Of a stretch of DNA of 64,000 nucleotides, positions 56,764-64,000 are shown piece by piece. The stretch lies in assembly GCA_029225065.1 (NCBI GenBank), contig JAQXVT010000038.1, forward strand, positions 62,001 through 126,000, written 5' to 3'. The translations under genes and the position numbers were made by a program. This stretch comes from Lachnospiraceae bacterium. GTDB lineage: Bacteria; Bacillota; Clostridia; Lachnospirales; Lachnospiraceae. The notes under the pieces were generated by a model that worked only from the letters and a program-made list of their open reading frames with translations, was not told the DNA's origin and ran no database searches. How positions within the stretch are numbered: the first letter of the stretch is position 1; every line of letters begins with the position of its first letter.

Positions 56764-56792
56764 TGCGAAATCAGGGGATGCGTGGTATGATG
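56764..56792 (+). promoter_or_regulatory. Promoter of SH3 lipoprotein gene 2
   Basis: TTGCGA (56764-56769), 17-base spacer, TATGAT. Closely related in sequence to the promoter at 51039 (shared CGTGGTATGATGC). It lies in the 314-base gap 56693-57006; apart from this and the hairpin at 56801, I see only the ribosome site there. Confidence 0.7.
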
Positions 56793-56800
56793 CATAATAA

Positions 56801-56826
56801 TGGTATTGGTTCAATACCAGTTTTTT
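56801..56826 (+). terminator. Terminator-like hairpin at the start of the SH3 lipoprotein 2 leader
   Basis: TGGTATTG (56801-56808) pairs exactly with CAATACCA (56812-56819), a three-base loop, then six T (56821-56826). It begins only a few bases after the predicted transcription start, so it may be a 5' stabilising hairpin, a terminator for upstream transcripts, or an attenuator. Confidence 0.7.
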
Positions 56827-57006
56827 GTGTTGTTTTTTACTGGATCGAATCAGAGTGATCCATATTGACCTGAAAGGATGCAGCGAATCGGAGGATCCGG
56901 TTGCTGGCAGGGGAGAAAATCGGGACGGAGGCAGAAACAGTTACCGTGGATTTCGGGCCTTCGAAGATCATAGTAAGAGGGAAAAGAAAGAAATGGAGGG
57001 TGTGAC

Positions 57007-58632
57007 ATGGTTAACAGAAAGATGAGAAGGCTTGTACTGACTCTTGGAATGTCACTGGCCATCGTAAGCCTTACGGCAGGATGCAGTCAATTAAAAAAGC
57101 CGCAGGAGACAGAAACGCAGACCCAGAGCGAGACACAAATAAAAAAAGAAACTGAGACAGAAAGTGAAACTCAGAGCGAGACAGAAACAGAGACGGAAAC
57201 AGAGTTAAAAACAGACATTGCTTATACATCGCAGGATAAGAGTGTACAGATTACGCTTCCGGACAGCACCTGGAAGGTGACGCAGGATGCGGATGAGATG
57301 AGAGTATTTTCTTCCGGATCGGCAGCAATGATTAATATTGTCCATGCTGCGGATGATGCACAGATGAAAAATATCTCCGTGTATGAATCGGAAGATACAC
57401 TGAAAGAAAGCCTGACAAAGCAGTACACCGGATCAGATGCATTTGAGGTACAGAGCTTTGAAACAGCAGCGGCAGATACATTGAAAACGTATGAATACGT
57501 TGTGAAATACAATTCCACAAGTATGTGGTCTTATTCCATTACCTATGCAATTCTCGCAGATCACGAGGCGTATATCATTCAGGGTACCGTGACGGATGAT
57601 AATAAGGTTCTTCTGGAAGCGGTGAAGAAATCTGTGGAGAGCTTCAAGGTACTGGGAGATTCTGTATTTAATCTGAAACAGACCGGTACCGTGCAGAATC
57701 AGTCGGAGACAACTCAGACGGAAAGCGAAGGAAACACGGATGAGGAGCTGAGTACGCTCAAGGATTATGGTACAACGGCGACGCTTTATGCGAGCGACAA
57801 TGTCAACGTACGCCTTGATCCGAGTACCGATTCGGATGAGAACATTATGGGATCTCTGGAAAAAGGAGATTCCGTAACGGTAATTGGCGAGACTTCAAAG
57901 TGGTTTAAAGTCAATATTGGAGGAAATATCGGTTATATCAGCAAGGAGTTTCTCGTAAATCAGCCGGTACAGGAGACAGACAGTTCCGAGACGACTGCTC
58001 AGTCCGATTCCGAAAAGACAGAAGAGACACAGAGCACAGAGCAGTCAATTGATTCTTCGAAAGTAGATGCGGAAAAGAACAGCCAGGTAGATTATGACGG
58101 ATCTTCCATGCAGCTGTACACGACAACAGACGTCAATGTCCGCCAGCAGCCGGGAACAGACAGTGATCTTGTAGATGTGGTTGGAAACGGACAGCCAGTT
58201 ACGGTAATCGGTGAAACGGATAACTGGTATGTAGTGTCGGTAAATGGAGTAACCGGATATATTTCCAAATCTTACATGAGTTCGTCACAGCCGCAGACAG
58301 ATAATGGAAACGACAGTAATACAGGTGACACTGGAAATACGGATAACAGCGGCAATACCGGCAATACAGACAATACGGATAGTACAGACAATAATGGCAA
58401 TACAGACAACAGCGGCAATACAGATTCTTCCGAGACAATCAGCGGAACAATCAAGAGTGTTTCCGGAGACAGTGTGGTGATTTCCGGAGATGATGGAAAT
58501 ACGTATACCGTGAACACCGCAGATGCATCCATTGATACTTCAAATGGAATTTATGAGGGACTTTATGTCAGCGCAAATGTGGATGTGGCACCGGATGGTT
58601 CTTTGATTGCGTCAGGTGTGACGGGACATTGA
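57007..58632 (+). CDS. Lipoprotein with two bacterial SH3 domains and low-complexity linkers
   Basis: A 541-residue surface protein. Signal peptide with lipobox LTAGC, a Glu/Thr/Ser/Gln spacer (about 30-75), a domain of about 140 residues resembling PsbP/DcrB-like folds (SVQITLPDSTWKVTQDADEM, VKKSVESFKV), SH3 domain 1 at about 255-315 (DNVNVRLDPSTDSDENIMG), SH3 domain 2 at about 370-425 (TDVNVRQQPGTDSDLVDVVG), an Asn/Thr/Asp/Gly repeat linker and a small C-terminal beta domain of about 65 residues. Related to the protein at 51196 in SH3 sequence, spacer type and promoter. Confidence 0.85.
   Translation: MVNRKMRRLVLTLGMSLAIVSLTAGCSQLKKPQETETQTQSETQIKKETETESETQSETETETETELKTDIAYTSQDKSVQITLPDSTWKVTQDADEMRVFSSGSAAMINIVHAADDAQMKNISVYESEDTLKESLTKQYTGSDAFEVQSFETAAADTLKTYEYVVKYNSTSMWSYSITYAILADHEAYIIQGTVTDDNKVLLEAVKKSVESFKVLGDSVFNLKQTGTVQNQSETTQTESEGNTDEELSTLKDYGTTATLYASDNVNVRLDPSTDSDENIMGSLEKGDSVTVIGETSKWFKVNIGGNIGYISKEFLVNQPVQETDSSETTAQSDSEKTEETQSTEQSIDSSKVDAEKNSQVDYDGSSMQLYTTTDVNVRQQPGTDSDLVDVVGNGQPVTVIGETDNWYVVSVNGVTGYISKSYMSSSQPQTDNGNDSNTGDTGNTDNSGNTGNTDNTDSTDNNGNTDNSGNTDSSETISGTIKSVSGDSVVISGDDGNTYTVNTADASIDTSNGIYEGLYVSANVDVAPDGSLIASGVTGH
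58302..58426 (+). repeat. Short-unit coding repeat (Asn-Thr-Asp/Gly)
   Basis: Degenerate tandem units such as GGCAATACAGACAA encode GNTDNSGNTGN-like sequence, a flexible linker before the last domain of the lipoprotein. Such tracts change length easily. Confidence 0.85.
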
Positions 58633-58801
58633 TGCTGGAGTGTGTTTGAACGCAGATAAGCATTTCCGCAATCTGTTAGATCATAAGGAAGCCTCTGGTC
58701 TGCAATAAAAAGGGTGCGATTCGGCTGCCGGATTTACAGAAGCAGGAAAAGAATCAAAGTAAAAGCAAATAGAACTGAAAATAAAGTAGAATCAGAAGGA
58801 G

Positions 58802-58842
58802 GACAGCCGGCGAATCAAAAAGTTTTGCAGGCTGTCTTTTTT
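58802..58842 (+). terminator. Intrinsic terminator before the HAD gene
   Basis: GACAGCC (58802-58808) pairs with GGCTGTC (58830-58836), followed by six T. It ends the lipoprotein transcript. Confidence 0.8.
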
Positions 58843-58919
58843 CATATAGCAGATGATAAATTTGGCAGGTAAGCAGTTTGGTACATAGCTGAAATGAGAA
58901 AGAAGAAAAGGAGAGTAAA

Positions 58920-59549
58920 ATGCAGTTGGACGCATTAATACTGGATGTAGACGGAACACTTTGGAATTCGACTGGAATTGTGGCGAAGGCATGGACAAAG
59001 GCGGTAAGAGAAGGCGGCGGAAGCCAGGAGATCACTGATAAGATGCTGCAGGAGCAGTTTGGAAAGACAATGAAGGTGATTGCAGACAACCTGCTTCCGG
59101 ATATGGAGCCGGAGCGGCGGTATGCGATCATGGATGTATGCTGCATCTACGAGCACGAAGCGCTGGAGGAAGATCCATGTCAGATCTGCTATCCGGGCGT
59201 GATCGATACGATTAAAGAACTGTCAAAACGGGCAAAGCTGATGATTGTGAGCAACTGTCAGTCCGGTTATATTGAGCTGTTTTTGCGCAAGACCGGGCTC
59301 GGAGCGTATATTACGGACAAAGAATGTTATGGGGATACCGGAAAAAACAAGGATGAAAATATTCGGCTGGTGGTAGAGCGAAATCATCTGAAGCATCCGG
59401 TTTACGTGGGCGATACGCAGGGAGACTGCGATGCGGCAGCGAGTGCAGGGGTTCCGTTTGTGTTTGCTTCCTATGGATTCGGACAGGCGGACCACGCAGA
59501 TGCGGTGATCCATTCGTTTGACGAGCTGCTGGAGCTTACGCAGGCGTAG
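58920..59549 (+). CDS. HAD-family hydrolase (phosphatase)
   Basis: A 209-residue HAD enzyme of the phosphoglycolate-phosphatase type. Motif I DVDGTLWNS near the N terminus has the nucleophile Asp and acid Asp; motif II is IVSNCQSG; motif III and IV are the Lys in KNKDENI and VGDTQGDCDAAASAG. A helical cap lies between I and II. Substrate unknown, probably a sugar phosphate or similar. It precedes the plsC gene by 15 bases, so the two are one operon. Confidence 0.9.
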   Translation: MQLDALILDVDGTLWNSTGIVAKAWTKAVREGGGSQEITDKMLQEQFGKTMKVIADNLLPDMEPERRYAIMDVCCIYEHEALEEDPCQICYPGVIDTIKELSKRAKLMIVSNCQSGYIELFLRKTGLGAYITDKECYGDTGKNKDENIRLVVERNHLKHPVYVGDTQGDCDAAASAGVPFVFASYGFGQADHADAVIHSFDELLELTQA

Positions 59550-59564
59550 GCAGAAAGGAGAAAA

Positions 59565-60302
59565 ATGAGGCGGATTTTGTGGATGGTACTGATGAACCTC
59601 TGGTATGTACCGTACGGGATTGTGAGACTTTTGCGCATGGCGGCGCACCCGGAGAACTACACGCTGGAGGAGCGGTATGCGCTGATTAAACAGATCGACA
59701 ACCGGGCGATTAAGGGCGGCCGAGTGGAAATCGAGGGACACGGGCTGGAAAATCTCCCGCGTGAGGATGGCTACATTCTGTATCCGAATCACCAGGGGAT
59801 GTTTGATGTACTTGCGATTCTTCAGCTGATGAAGCGGCCGACGTCGGTGGTGCTCAAAAAAGAGCTGGAAAATATTCCGTTTCTGAAACAGGTGATCGCC
59901 TGCCTCGGTGCGCTTCCGATCGACCGCAAGGATCCGCGTCAGGGCATGAAGGTTATTTTGCAGGTGACAAAGGAAGTGATGGAGGGAAAAAATTTCATCA
60001 TTTTTGCAGAGGGAACCCGCAGCAGAAACGGAAATGAGCTTCTGGACTTTAAAGGCGGAAGTTTTAAGTGTGCGGTGAAATCAAAGTGCCCGATCGTGCC
60101 GGTGGCGCTGGTTGATTCCTATAAGGCGTTTGATACCGGCTCGATCGCGAAGACGAAGGTGCAGGTGCATTTCCTGGAGCCGATTTACTTTGACGAGTAT
60201 GAAAAAATGAAAACGACAGAGATTGCTGCACTTGTAAAGGAGCGGATCGAAGCGTGCATCCGTCAGTGTACGGATACACAGCACACTGACGCGCAGATGT
60301 AA
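59565..60302 (+). CDS. plsC: 1-acyl-glycerol-3-phosphate acyltransferase
   Basis: A 245-residue membrane-associated acyltransferase making phosphatidic acid. Motif I NHQGMFD (H-x4-D), the region GALPIDRKD (motif II) and motif III FAEGTRSRNG are present, with one hydrophobic helix at the N terminus. GAAAGGAG precedes the ATG. It follows the HAD gene closely and is separated from spoVAD by about 120 bases holding a hairpin. Confidence 0.9.
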   Translation: MRRILWMVLMNLWYVPYGIVRLLRMAAHPENYTLEERYALIKQIDNRAIKGGRVEIEGHGLENLPREDGYILYPNHQGMFDVLAILQLMKRPTSVVLKKELENIPFLKQVIACLGALPIDRKDPRQGMKVILQVTKEVMEGKNFIIFAEGTRSRNGNELLDFKGGSFKCAVKSKCPIVPVALVDSYKAFDTGSIAKTKVQVHFLEPIYFDEYEKMKTTEIAALVKERIEACIRQCTDTQHTDAQM

Positions 60303-60326
60303 AGCTCCACGTATAAAAAATACAGT

Positions 60327-60372
60327 CAGGGAGACAATATACCCAAAGGAAATGGGCAGTTGTCTCCCTGAA
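60327..60372 (+). terminator. Hairpin between plsC and spoVAD
   Basis: TCAGGGAGACAA pairs exactly with TTGTCTCCCTGA, with an inner CCC/GGG pairing. No clear T-run follows, so it may only weaken read-through into spoVAD. Confidence 0.6.
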
Positions 60373-60422
60373 TTCGTATAGACAGGTGTTTTGGTGGGTG
60401 AGACTTCGGCAGAAAGGACAGT

Positions 60423-61436
60423 ATGGGAAGTCAGATAGTCGGAAAACAGAGTATTGCGTTTCAAAGTGCAGTGTATATTGCGGGCAGTGCCTCGGTTGTC
60501 GGCCCGAAGGAAGCTGCGGGGCCGCTTGGAGAATGGTTTGACATAAAAGAGGAAGATCCGCTGTTTGGAAAAGAGACGTGGGAGCAGGCAGAAAGTGAAA
60601 TGCAAAATTTGGCATTGCAAAAAGCGGCAGAAAAGGCAAAGCTGGAGATTTCGGAGTTACGGTTTCTGTTTGGTGGAGATCTTCTGGCACAGCTGACCGC
60701 GACGTCATTTGGAAACGTGGAGGCGAAGCTTCCGCTGTTCGGACTTTATGGTGCCTGCTCGACCTGTGCGGAATCTCTGACACTTGCGGCGATGAGTGTG
60801 GCGGGCGGGTTTGCAGAGCATGCAGCTGCGGTGACCTCAAGTCATTTCGGAAGTGCAGAGAAGGAATTTCGCTTTCCGCTCGGCTACGGCAGCCAGCGTC
60901 CTCTTGCGGCGACATGGACGGTGACCGGCAGCGGGGCCTTCGTGCTTGGAAACCGAAACGGATATGTCCGTGTCAGCGGCGTGACGCCGGGAAAGATCGT
61001 AGATATGGGCGTGCGCGACAATATGAACATGGGAGCGTGCATGGCACCGGCGGCCTGCGATACGATCTGCCAGAATCTGCTCGATTTTGAGAGGGAGCCG
61101 CAGGAATACGATCGAATCATCACAGGAGACCTCGGGACGGTTGGAAAAGAGATTCTGCTGCAGCTGATAAAAGACCGGGGGTTTGATATTGAGGAAGAGC
61201 ATATGGATTGCGGTATTGAAATTTACAATCCGGAGACACAGGATACGCACGCAGGTGGGAGTGGGTGCGGCTGCGCGGCAGTGACCCTTTCGGCGCTGAT
61301 TCTTCCAAAGCTGCGCAAGGGAACGTGGAAGCGGGTGCTGTTTGTGCCGACCGGTGCACTGCTCTCAAAGGTCAGCTTCAACGAGGGGCAGACGATTCCG
61401 GGCATTGCACACGCTGTAGTGCTTGAGCACGTTTGA
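60423..61436 (+). CDS. spoVAD: Stage V sporulation protein AD
   Basis: A 337-residue thiolase-fold protein that takes part in moving dipicolinic acid into the forespore. Signatures: AVYIAGSASVVGPKEAAGPL, LFGGDLLAQLTATSFG, FGLYGACSTCAESL and CGIEIY. It is expected in the forespore inner membrane complex. SpoVAE follows; SpoVAC, usually just upstream, is not there (plsC is). GAAAGGA precedes the ATG. I saw no convincing SigG promoter. Confidence 0.93.
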   Translation: MGSQIVGKQSIAFQSAVYIAGSASVVGPKEAAGPLGEWFDIKEEDPLFGKETWEQAESEMQNLALQKAAEKAKLEISELRFLFGGDLLAQLTATSFGNVEAKLPLFGLYGACSTCAESLTLAAMSVAGGFAEHAAAVTSSHFGSAEKEFRFPLGYGSQRPLAATWTVTGSGAFVLGNRNGYVRVSGVTPGKIVDMGVRDNMNMGACMAPAACDTICQNLLDFEREPQEYDRIITGDLGTVGKEILLQLIKDRGFDIEEEHMDCGIEIYNPETQDTHAGGSGCGCAAVTLSALILPKLRKGTWKRVLFVPTGALLSKVSFNEGQTIPGIAHAVVLEHV

Positions 61437-61509
61437 AAAGGTATCCCACAAGCTGCAGAAAGCACTTTTTAAATATACTTTTGGTCAGGTCTGAGAAAGG
61501 AGAAAATAA

Positions 61510-61872
61510 ATGGAATATCTGAATGCATTCTGGGTCGGCGGGCTGATCTGTGCGCTGGTGCAGATCCTGCTGGAAAAAACGACACTGCTGCCGGGAAGGA
61601 TCATGGTGATTCTCGTAGTTCTCGGCACGCTGCTTGGAGCACTTGGCTGGTATGAACCGCTGATTGAGTATGCCGGAGCCGGAGCCTCCGTGCCGCTGAT
61701 CGGTTTTGGAAATACACTGTGGAAAGGTGTGCGCGAGGCCGTGGATCAGGAAGGCTTCCTCGGACTGTTTCTGGGCGGCTTCAAGGCGAGCGCAGCCGGA
61801 ATCAGCGGGGCGCTGATCTTCAGCTATCTGGCAAGCTGGATCTTTGAACCGAAGATGAAGGATATATCATAA
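61510..61872 (+). CDS. spoVAE: Stage V sporulation protein AE
   Basis: A 120-residue membrane protein with three to four helices (AFWVGGLICALVQILLEK, IMVILVVLGTLLGALGWYE, AGISGALIFSYLASWIF). It matches the SpoVAE membrane subunit that works with SpoVAC and SpoVAD in dipicolinic acid transport. GAAAGGAG precedes the ATG. The gene lies 73 bases after spoVAD. Confidence 0.92.
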   Translation: MEYLNAFWVGGLICALVQILLEKTTLLPGRIMVILVVLGTLLGALGWYEPLIEYAGAGASVPLIGFGNTLWKGVREAVDQEGFLGLFLGGFKASAAGISGALIFSYLASWIFEPKMKDIS

Positions 61873-61918
61873 AAGGAAAATAAAGTCAGAAGAGTAAAGG
61901 AAAGAAGCAGGACAGAGG

Positions 61919-63013
61919 ATGAGAAAAAAAGAAGAGAACAGAGTAGCTGCGGCAAAGATATATAGAACAGAAGCAAAAGAGAAAAAAACAACAGAACCCC
62001 GCACGCAGGAAAGCGGCGTAGCGTGGCAAATCCAAAGCCCCCCGCGCCGCCTGCAATTTCAAATCGAAGCAGCCGATCAGGGTGAGACCGTCTGGAATTA
62101 TCTGACACGCAAAAAGGGTTTTACCAAAATGCAGGTGAAGCGCATGAAATTTCAGCCGGATGGAATTCTGGTTGACAAAGTGCAGGTGAGAGTGACGCAT
62201 GTGCTTGCAGAAGGGGAAAGGCTGGAGGTTTCCATTGAAGCACCGACACGAAAGAAGGATGAACGACAAACGGAACTGAAAAATGAAATAGAGATGGAAA
62301 GACCAGAAGATTCAAAAACGCGTCAGTCTGCTCAGAAAATGAACAGGGAAAGAATGCCGAATATTTTGTACGAAGATCAGGATGTGCTGGCCGTTTGGAA
62401 ACCGCACGGCATGACGCTTCATCCATCGCACGGCCATCACGGTGACACTCTGATGGATCAGGTGCAGATGATGATCGCGCACAGAGATGGCGGCGATGCG
62501 GCGGATGTTCCGCTGTACAGCATTGGAAGGCTTGACAGCGATACGAGCGGCATCGTTGTCTTTGCCAGAAATCAGGTCGCGGCGCAGCGGCTCTGGCAGC
62601 AGCGCATGGATGGCCGTTTTCAGAAACAGTACCTTGCAAAGTGTGAAGGACAGTTTTCGGAAGAGGCGAAAGAAGAACAGTGCATTTCAAAGCCCATCGC
62701 GCCGGTGCCTGGCGAGCTGAACCGGATGCAGGTGGATGATGCGGGAAAGCGCGCTGTGACATACTATCGGATCTGGCGGGAGACGGAGCATGAAACATGG
62801 CTGCTGGTTCATCTGGAGACAGGGAGAACGCATCAGATTCGGGTACATATGGCATGGATTGGCCATCCGCTTGTCGGGGACTCTCTTTATGGAAACGGAA
62901 CAGCCGGGGAGATGTACGCGGCGCTTAGTGCATGCACCGCCACTTTTTTTCAGCCGTTTACCGGGGAAAAGATCACGCTGAATGCGCTTGACAAAGCGGA
63001 GCGCGGCGAGTAA
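61919..63013 (+). CDS. RluA-family pseudouridine synthase
   Basis: A 364-residue RNA-modifying enzyme. After a basic start of about 40 residues comes an S4-like RNA-binding region (about 45-105) and the catalytic domain with GRLDSDTSGIVVFA, containing the catalytic Asp, then LETGRTHQIRVHMAWIGHPL. Homologues modify 23S rRNA or tRNA; the target is not known. The Lys/Glu-rich stretch at about 105-140 before the catalytic domain is longer than usual. The start follows GACAGAGG. Confidence 0.9.
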   Translation: MRKKEENRVAAAKIYRTEAKEKKTTEPRTQESGVAWQIQSPPRRLQFQIEAADQGETVWNYLTRKKGFTKMQVKRMKFQPDGILVDKVQVRVTHVLAEGERLEVSIEAPTRKKDERQTELKNEIEMERPEDSKTRQSAQKMNRERMPNILYEDQDVLAVWKPHGMTLHPSHGHHGDTLMDQVQMMIAHRDGGDAADVPLYSIGRLDSDTSGIVVFARNQVAAQRLWQQRMDGRFQKQYLAKCEGQFSEEAKEEQCISKPIAPVPGELNRMQVDDAGKRAVTYYRIWRETEHETWLLVHLETGRTHQIRVHMAWIGHPLVGDSLYGNGTAGEMYAALSACTATFFQPFTGEKITLNALDKAERGE

Positions 63014-63104
63014 GATAGTTAAGAAAATGAATAGTTAATAAAATAAACTATATACATGACTGGGATGTAAAGAGCAATCAGAGAAATAAAATGGAGAGGC
63101 GATA

Positions 63105-63692
63105 ATGGGAGAAAAAAAGACAGATACAATATCAGAGGAAAAAGCTTCAGCGGAGAGGACTTCAGCGGGGGATCAGGTCTGTCCGGAAGCAAATGACGCA
63201 CAGGATTTGTGCGAGCGCATCCTCGATGGCTGGCTGAAAATGTCGACCGCGATCAGCAACGAGCGGATCGTCTCTGCGATGACATACAATGAGTCGATGG
63301 TCTGTGGCGCACTGTATCAGGTGCAGAGCGGCGGAGCATCCCTGCTTACGGCGACGCGGCTCTGCAGCCGTCTTCAGATCCTGAAACCGCAGATGAACGT
63401 CATTTTAAACGGACTGGAGAAGCGGGGGCTGATCCGGCGGGAACGTTCGAGCAAAGATCACAGACAGGTACATATTTTACTGACCAAAGAGGGAGAAAAC
63501 GTGTATGCAAGTGCGCATCAGGAGCTGCTTGCACTGCCGCAGGGATTGATCGACCGGCTTGGGGCGGAAAAAATGAGTCTGTTTGCCGATCTGATGCACA
63601 CTGTGGCGGAGAATTTTCAGGAGATGCGGGATCAGTCAGAAAATGAAGATTCCAAAAAGGCTCTGAAGTGTCCGAGACAAAAAGAGGAGTAA
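63105..63692 (+). CDS. MarR-family transcriptional regulator
   Basis: A 195-residue regulator. After a charged start of about 40 residues, the winged-helix domain covers about 50-150: MTYNESMVCGALYQVQSGGA, TATRLCSRLQILKPQMN, LEKRGLIRRERSSKDHRQVH, ILLTKEGENVY. The order and the Asp-Arg wing are typical of MarR. It is followed after four bases by the gene that runs off the window, so they are one operon and it may control it. Confidence 0.9.
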   Translation: MGEKKTDTISEEKASAERTSAGDQVCPEANDAQDLCERILDGWLKMSTAISNERIVSAMTYNESMVCGALYQVQSGGASLLTATRLCSRLQILKPQMNVILNGLEKRGLIRRERSSKDHRQVHILLTKEGENVYASAHQELLALPQGLIDRLGAEKMSLFADLMHTVAENFQEMRDQSENEDSKKALKCPRQKEE

Positions 63693-63696
63693 TTGT

Positions 63697-64000
63697 ATGA
63701 AAAAAGAAATTTTGACACAGCTAAACCGCACCGTCCTTGCGGTGCTGCTTCGCGCGCTGCGCGTACTGTACCGGGAGGACAAACGGGTCAGAGACGAAGT
63801 GGACAGCTGGCCGGATGGGCTGACGTTAAAGCTGAAATGCGGACCGGGCGGTGCAGTTCTGGCGCTGCAGAAAAGCGGGGCGCATGGAATCAGGCGGCTT
63901 CGCGCGGCGCAGCACACCGATATCACGATGAACTTTAAATCCGTACAGGGTGCGTTTCGGGTGCTCAGCGGGCAGGTGGGAATTTCCGAGGCGTACGCCA
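63697..64000 (+). CDS. Partial gene, possible SCP2-like protein
   Basis: Begins with the ATG at 63697 behind AGAGGAG and stays open to the end of the window: 101 codons, no stop. It starts MKKEILTQLNRTVLAVLLRA and has LTLKLKCGPGGAVLALQKS then HTDITMNFKSVQGAFRVLSG. The pattern of a small beta sheet with a polar DITMNFK strand recalls sterol-carrier-protein-2 (SCP2) lipid-binding proteins. That is a weak resemblance. It follows the MarR gene by four bases. Confidence 0.65.
   Translation, partial: MKKEILTQLNRTVLAVLLRALRVLYREDKRVRDEVDSWPDGLTLKLKCGPGGAVLALQKSGAHGIRRLRAAQHTDITMNFKSVQGAFRVLSGQVGISEAYA

Noticed and set aside
58302-58426. Possible CRISPR-like repeats
   Set aside because: They are degenerate short coding units encoding Asn/Thr/Asp/Gly, without spacers or cas genes.
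63693-63938. + strand frame starting TTG at 63693
   Set aside because: The frame starting ATG at 63697 has a good ribosome site, stays open to the window end and has a plausible protein composition; the other is Arg/Gly-rich shadow sequence.

Overview
The window looks like a chromosomal segment of an anaerobic, spore-forming Firmicute, most probably a Lachnospiraceae-type gut Clostridium. The signs are strong Shine-Dalgarno sites before almost every gene, intermediate GC, a T-box leader, SpoVA proteins, an oxygen-sensitive class III ribonucleotide reductase, tRNA-dependent amidation (GatCAB), a YesM/YesN-type two-component system and a decayed c-di-GMP signalling gene. I saw no rRNA, tRNA, CRISPR array, prophage or transposase gene. 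The species cannot be fixed from the sequence alone.

Layout. 1-3.1 kb: folate operon (folE, an HD-domain protein, folP, fused folB-folK). 3.2-6.0 kb: a c-di-GMP/phosphorelay locus with an intact GGDEF part, a decayed REC-HD-GYP part carrying two in-frame TAG codons and a frameshift, and an HPt protein. 6.1-8.1 kb: ferredoxin-like aldo/keto reductase and a convergent LysR regulator. 8.3-15.1 kb: F-type ATP synthase operon in which delta and alpha are one reading frame. 15.4-22.6 kb: ABC exporter, hisC, methyltransferase, a lipoprotein and an LTA-synthase-like membrane enzyme. 22.8-33.6 kb: a sugar-sensing and uptake module: YesN regulator, YesM kinase, binding lipoprotein, AraR-like repressor, then a YtfQ-YtfR-YtfT-YjfF type ABC transporter. 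33.6-40.5 kb: nitrogen and diaminopimelate genes (glnA, ANTAR protein, dapF, dapL, ddh, asnA). 40.6-47.1 kb: T-box-controlled archaeal-type AspRS, a zinc-ribbon membrane protein and gatCAB. 47.2-58.6 kb: cell-envelope lipoproteins, nrdD, a YtrA-type GntR/ABC operon and an amidohydrolase. 58.9-64 kb: HAD phosphatase, PlsC acyltransferase, SpoVAD/SpoVAE, RluA-type pseudouridine synthase, MarR regulator and a gene running off the end.

The genes form clear working groups. AsnA makes asparagine, while AspRS plus GatCAB makes Asn-tRNA directly on the tRNA; the T-box reads an Asn codon that overlaps a Glu codon. GlnA and Ddh both fix ammonium, and DapL plus DapF give a second route to meso-diaminopimelate. 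The YesN/YesM pair sits beside a binding lipoprotein paralogous to the transporter's own binding protein, suggesting a three-component sugar sensor.

Most worth a second look: the delta-alpha ATP synthase fusion; a family of short palindromic intergenic repeats scattered through the whole window in both orientations; the GAAC specifier of the T-box; the HD protein of the folate operon as a candidate for the unassigned pterin phosphatase step; and the hairpins placed directly behind the promoters of glnA and of an SH3 lipoprotein gene.
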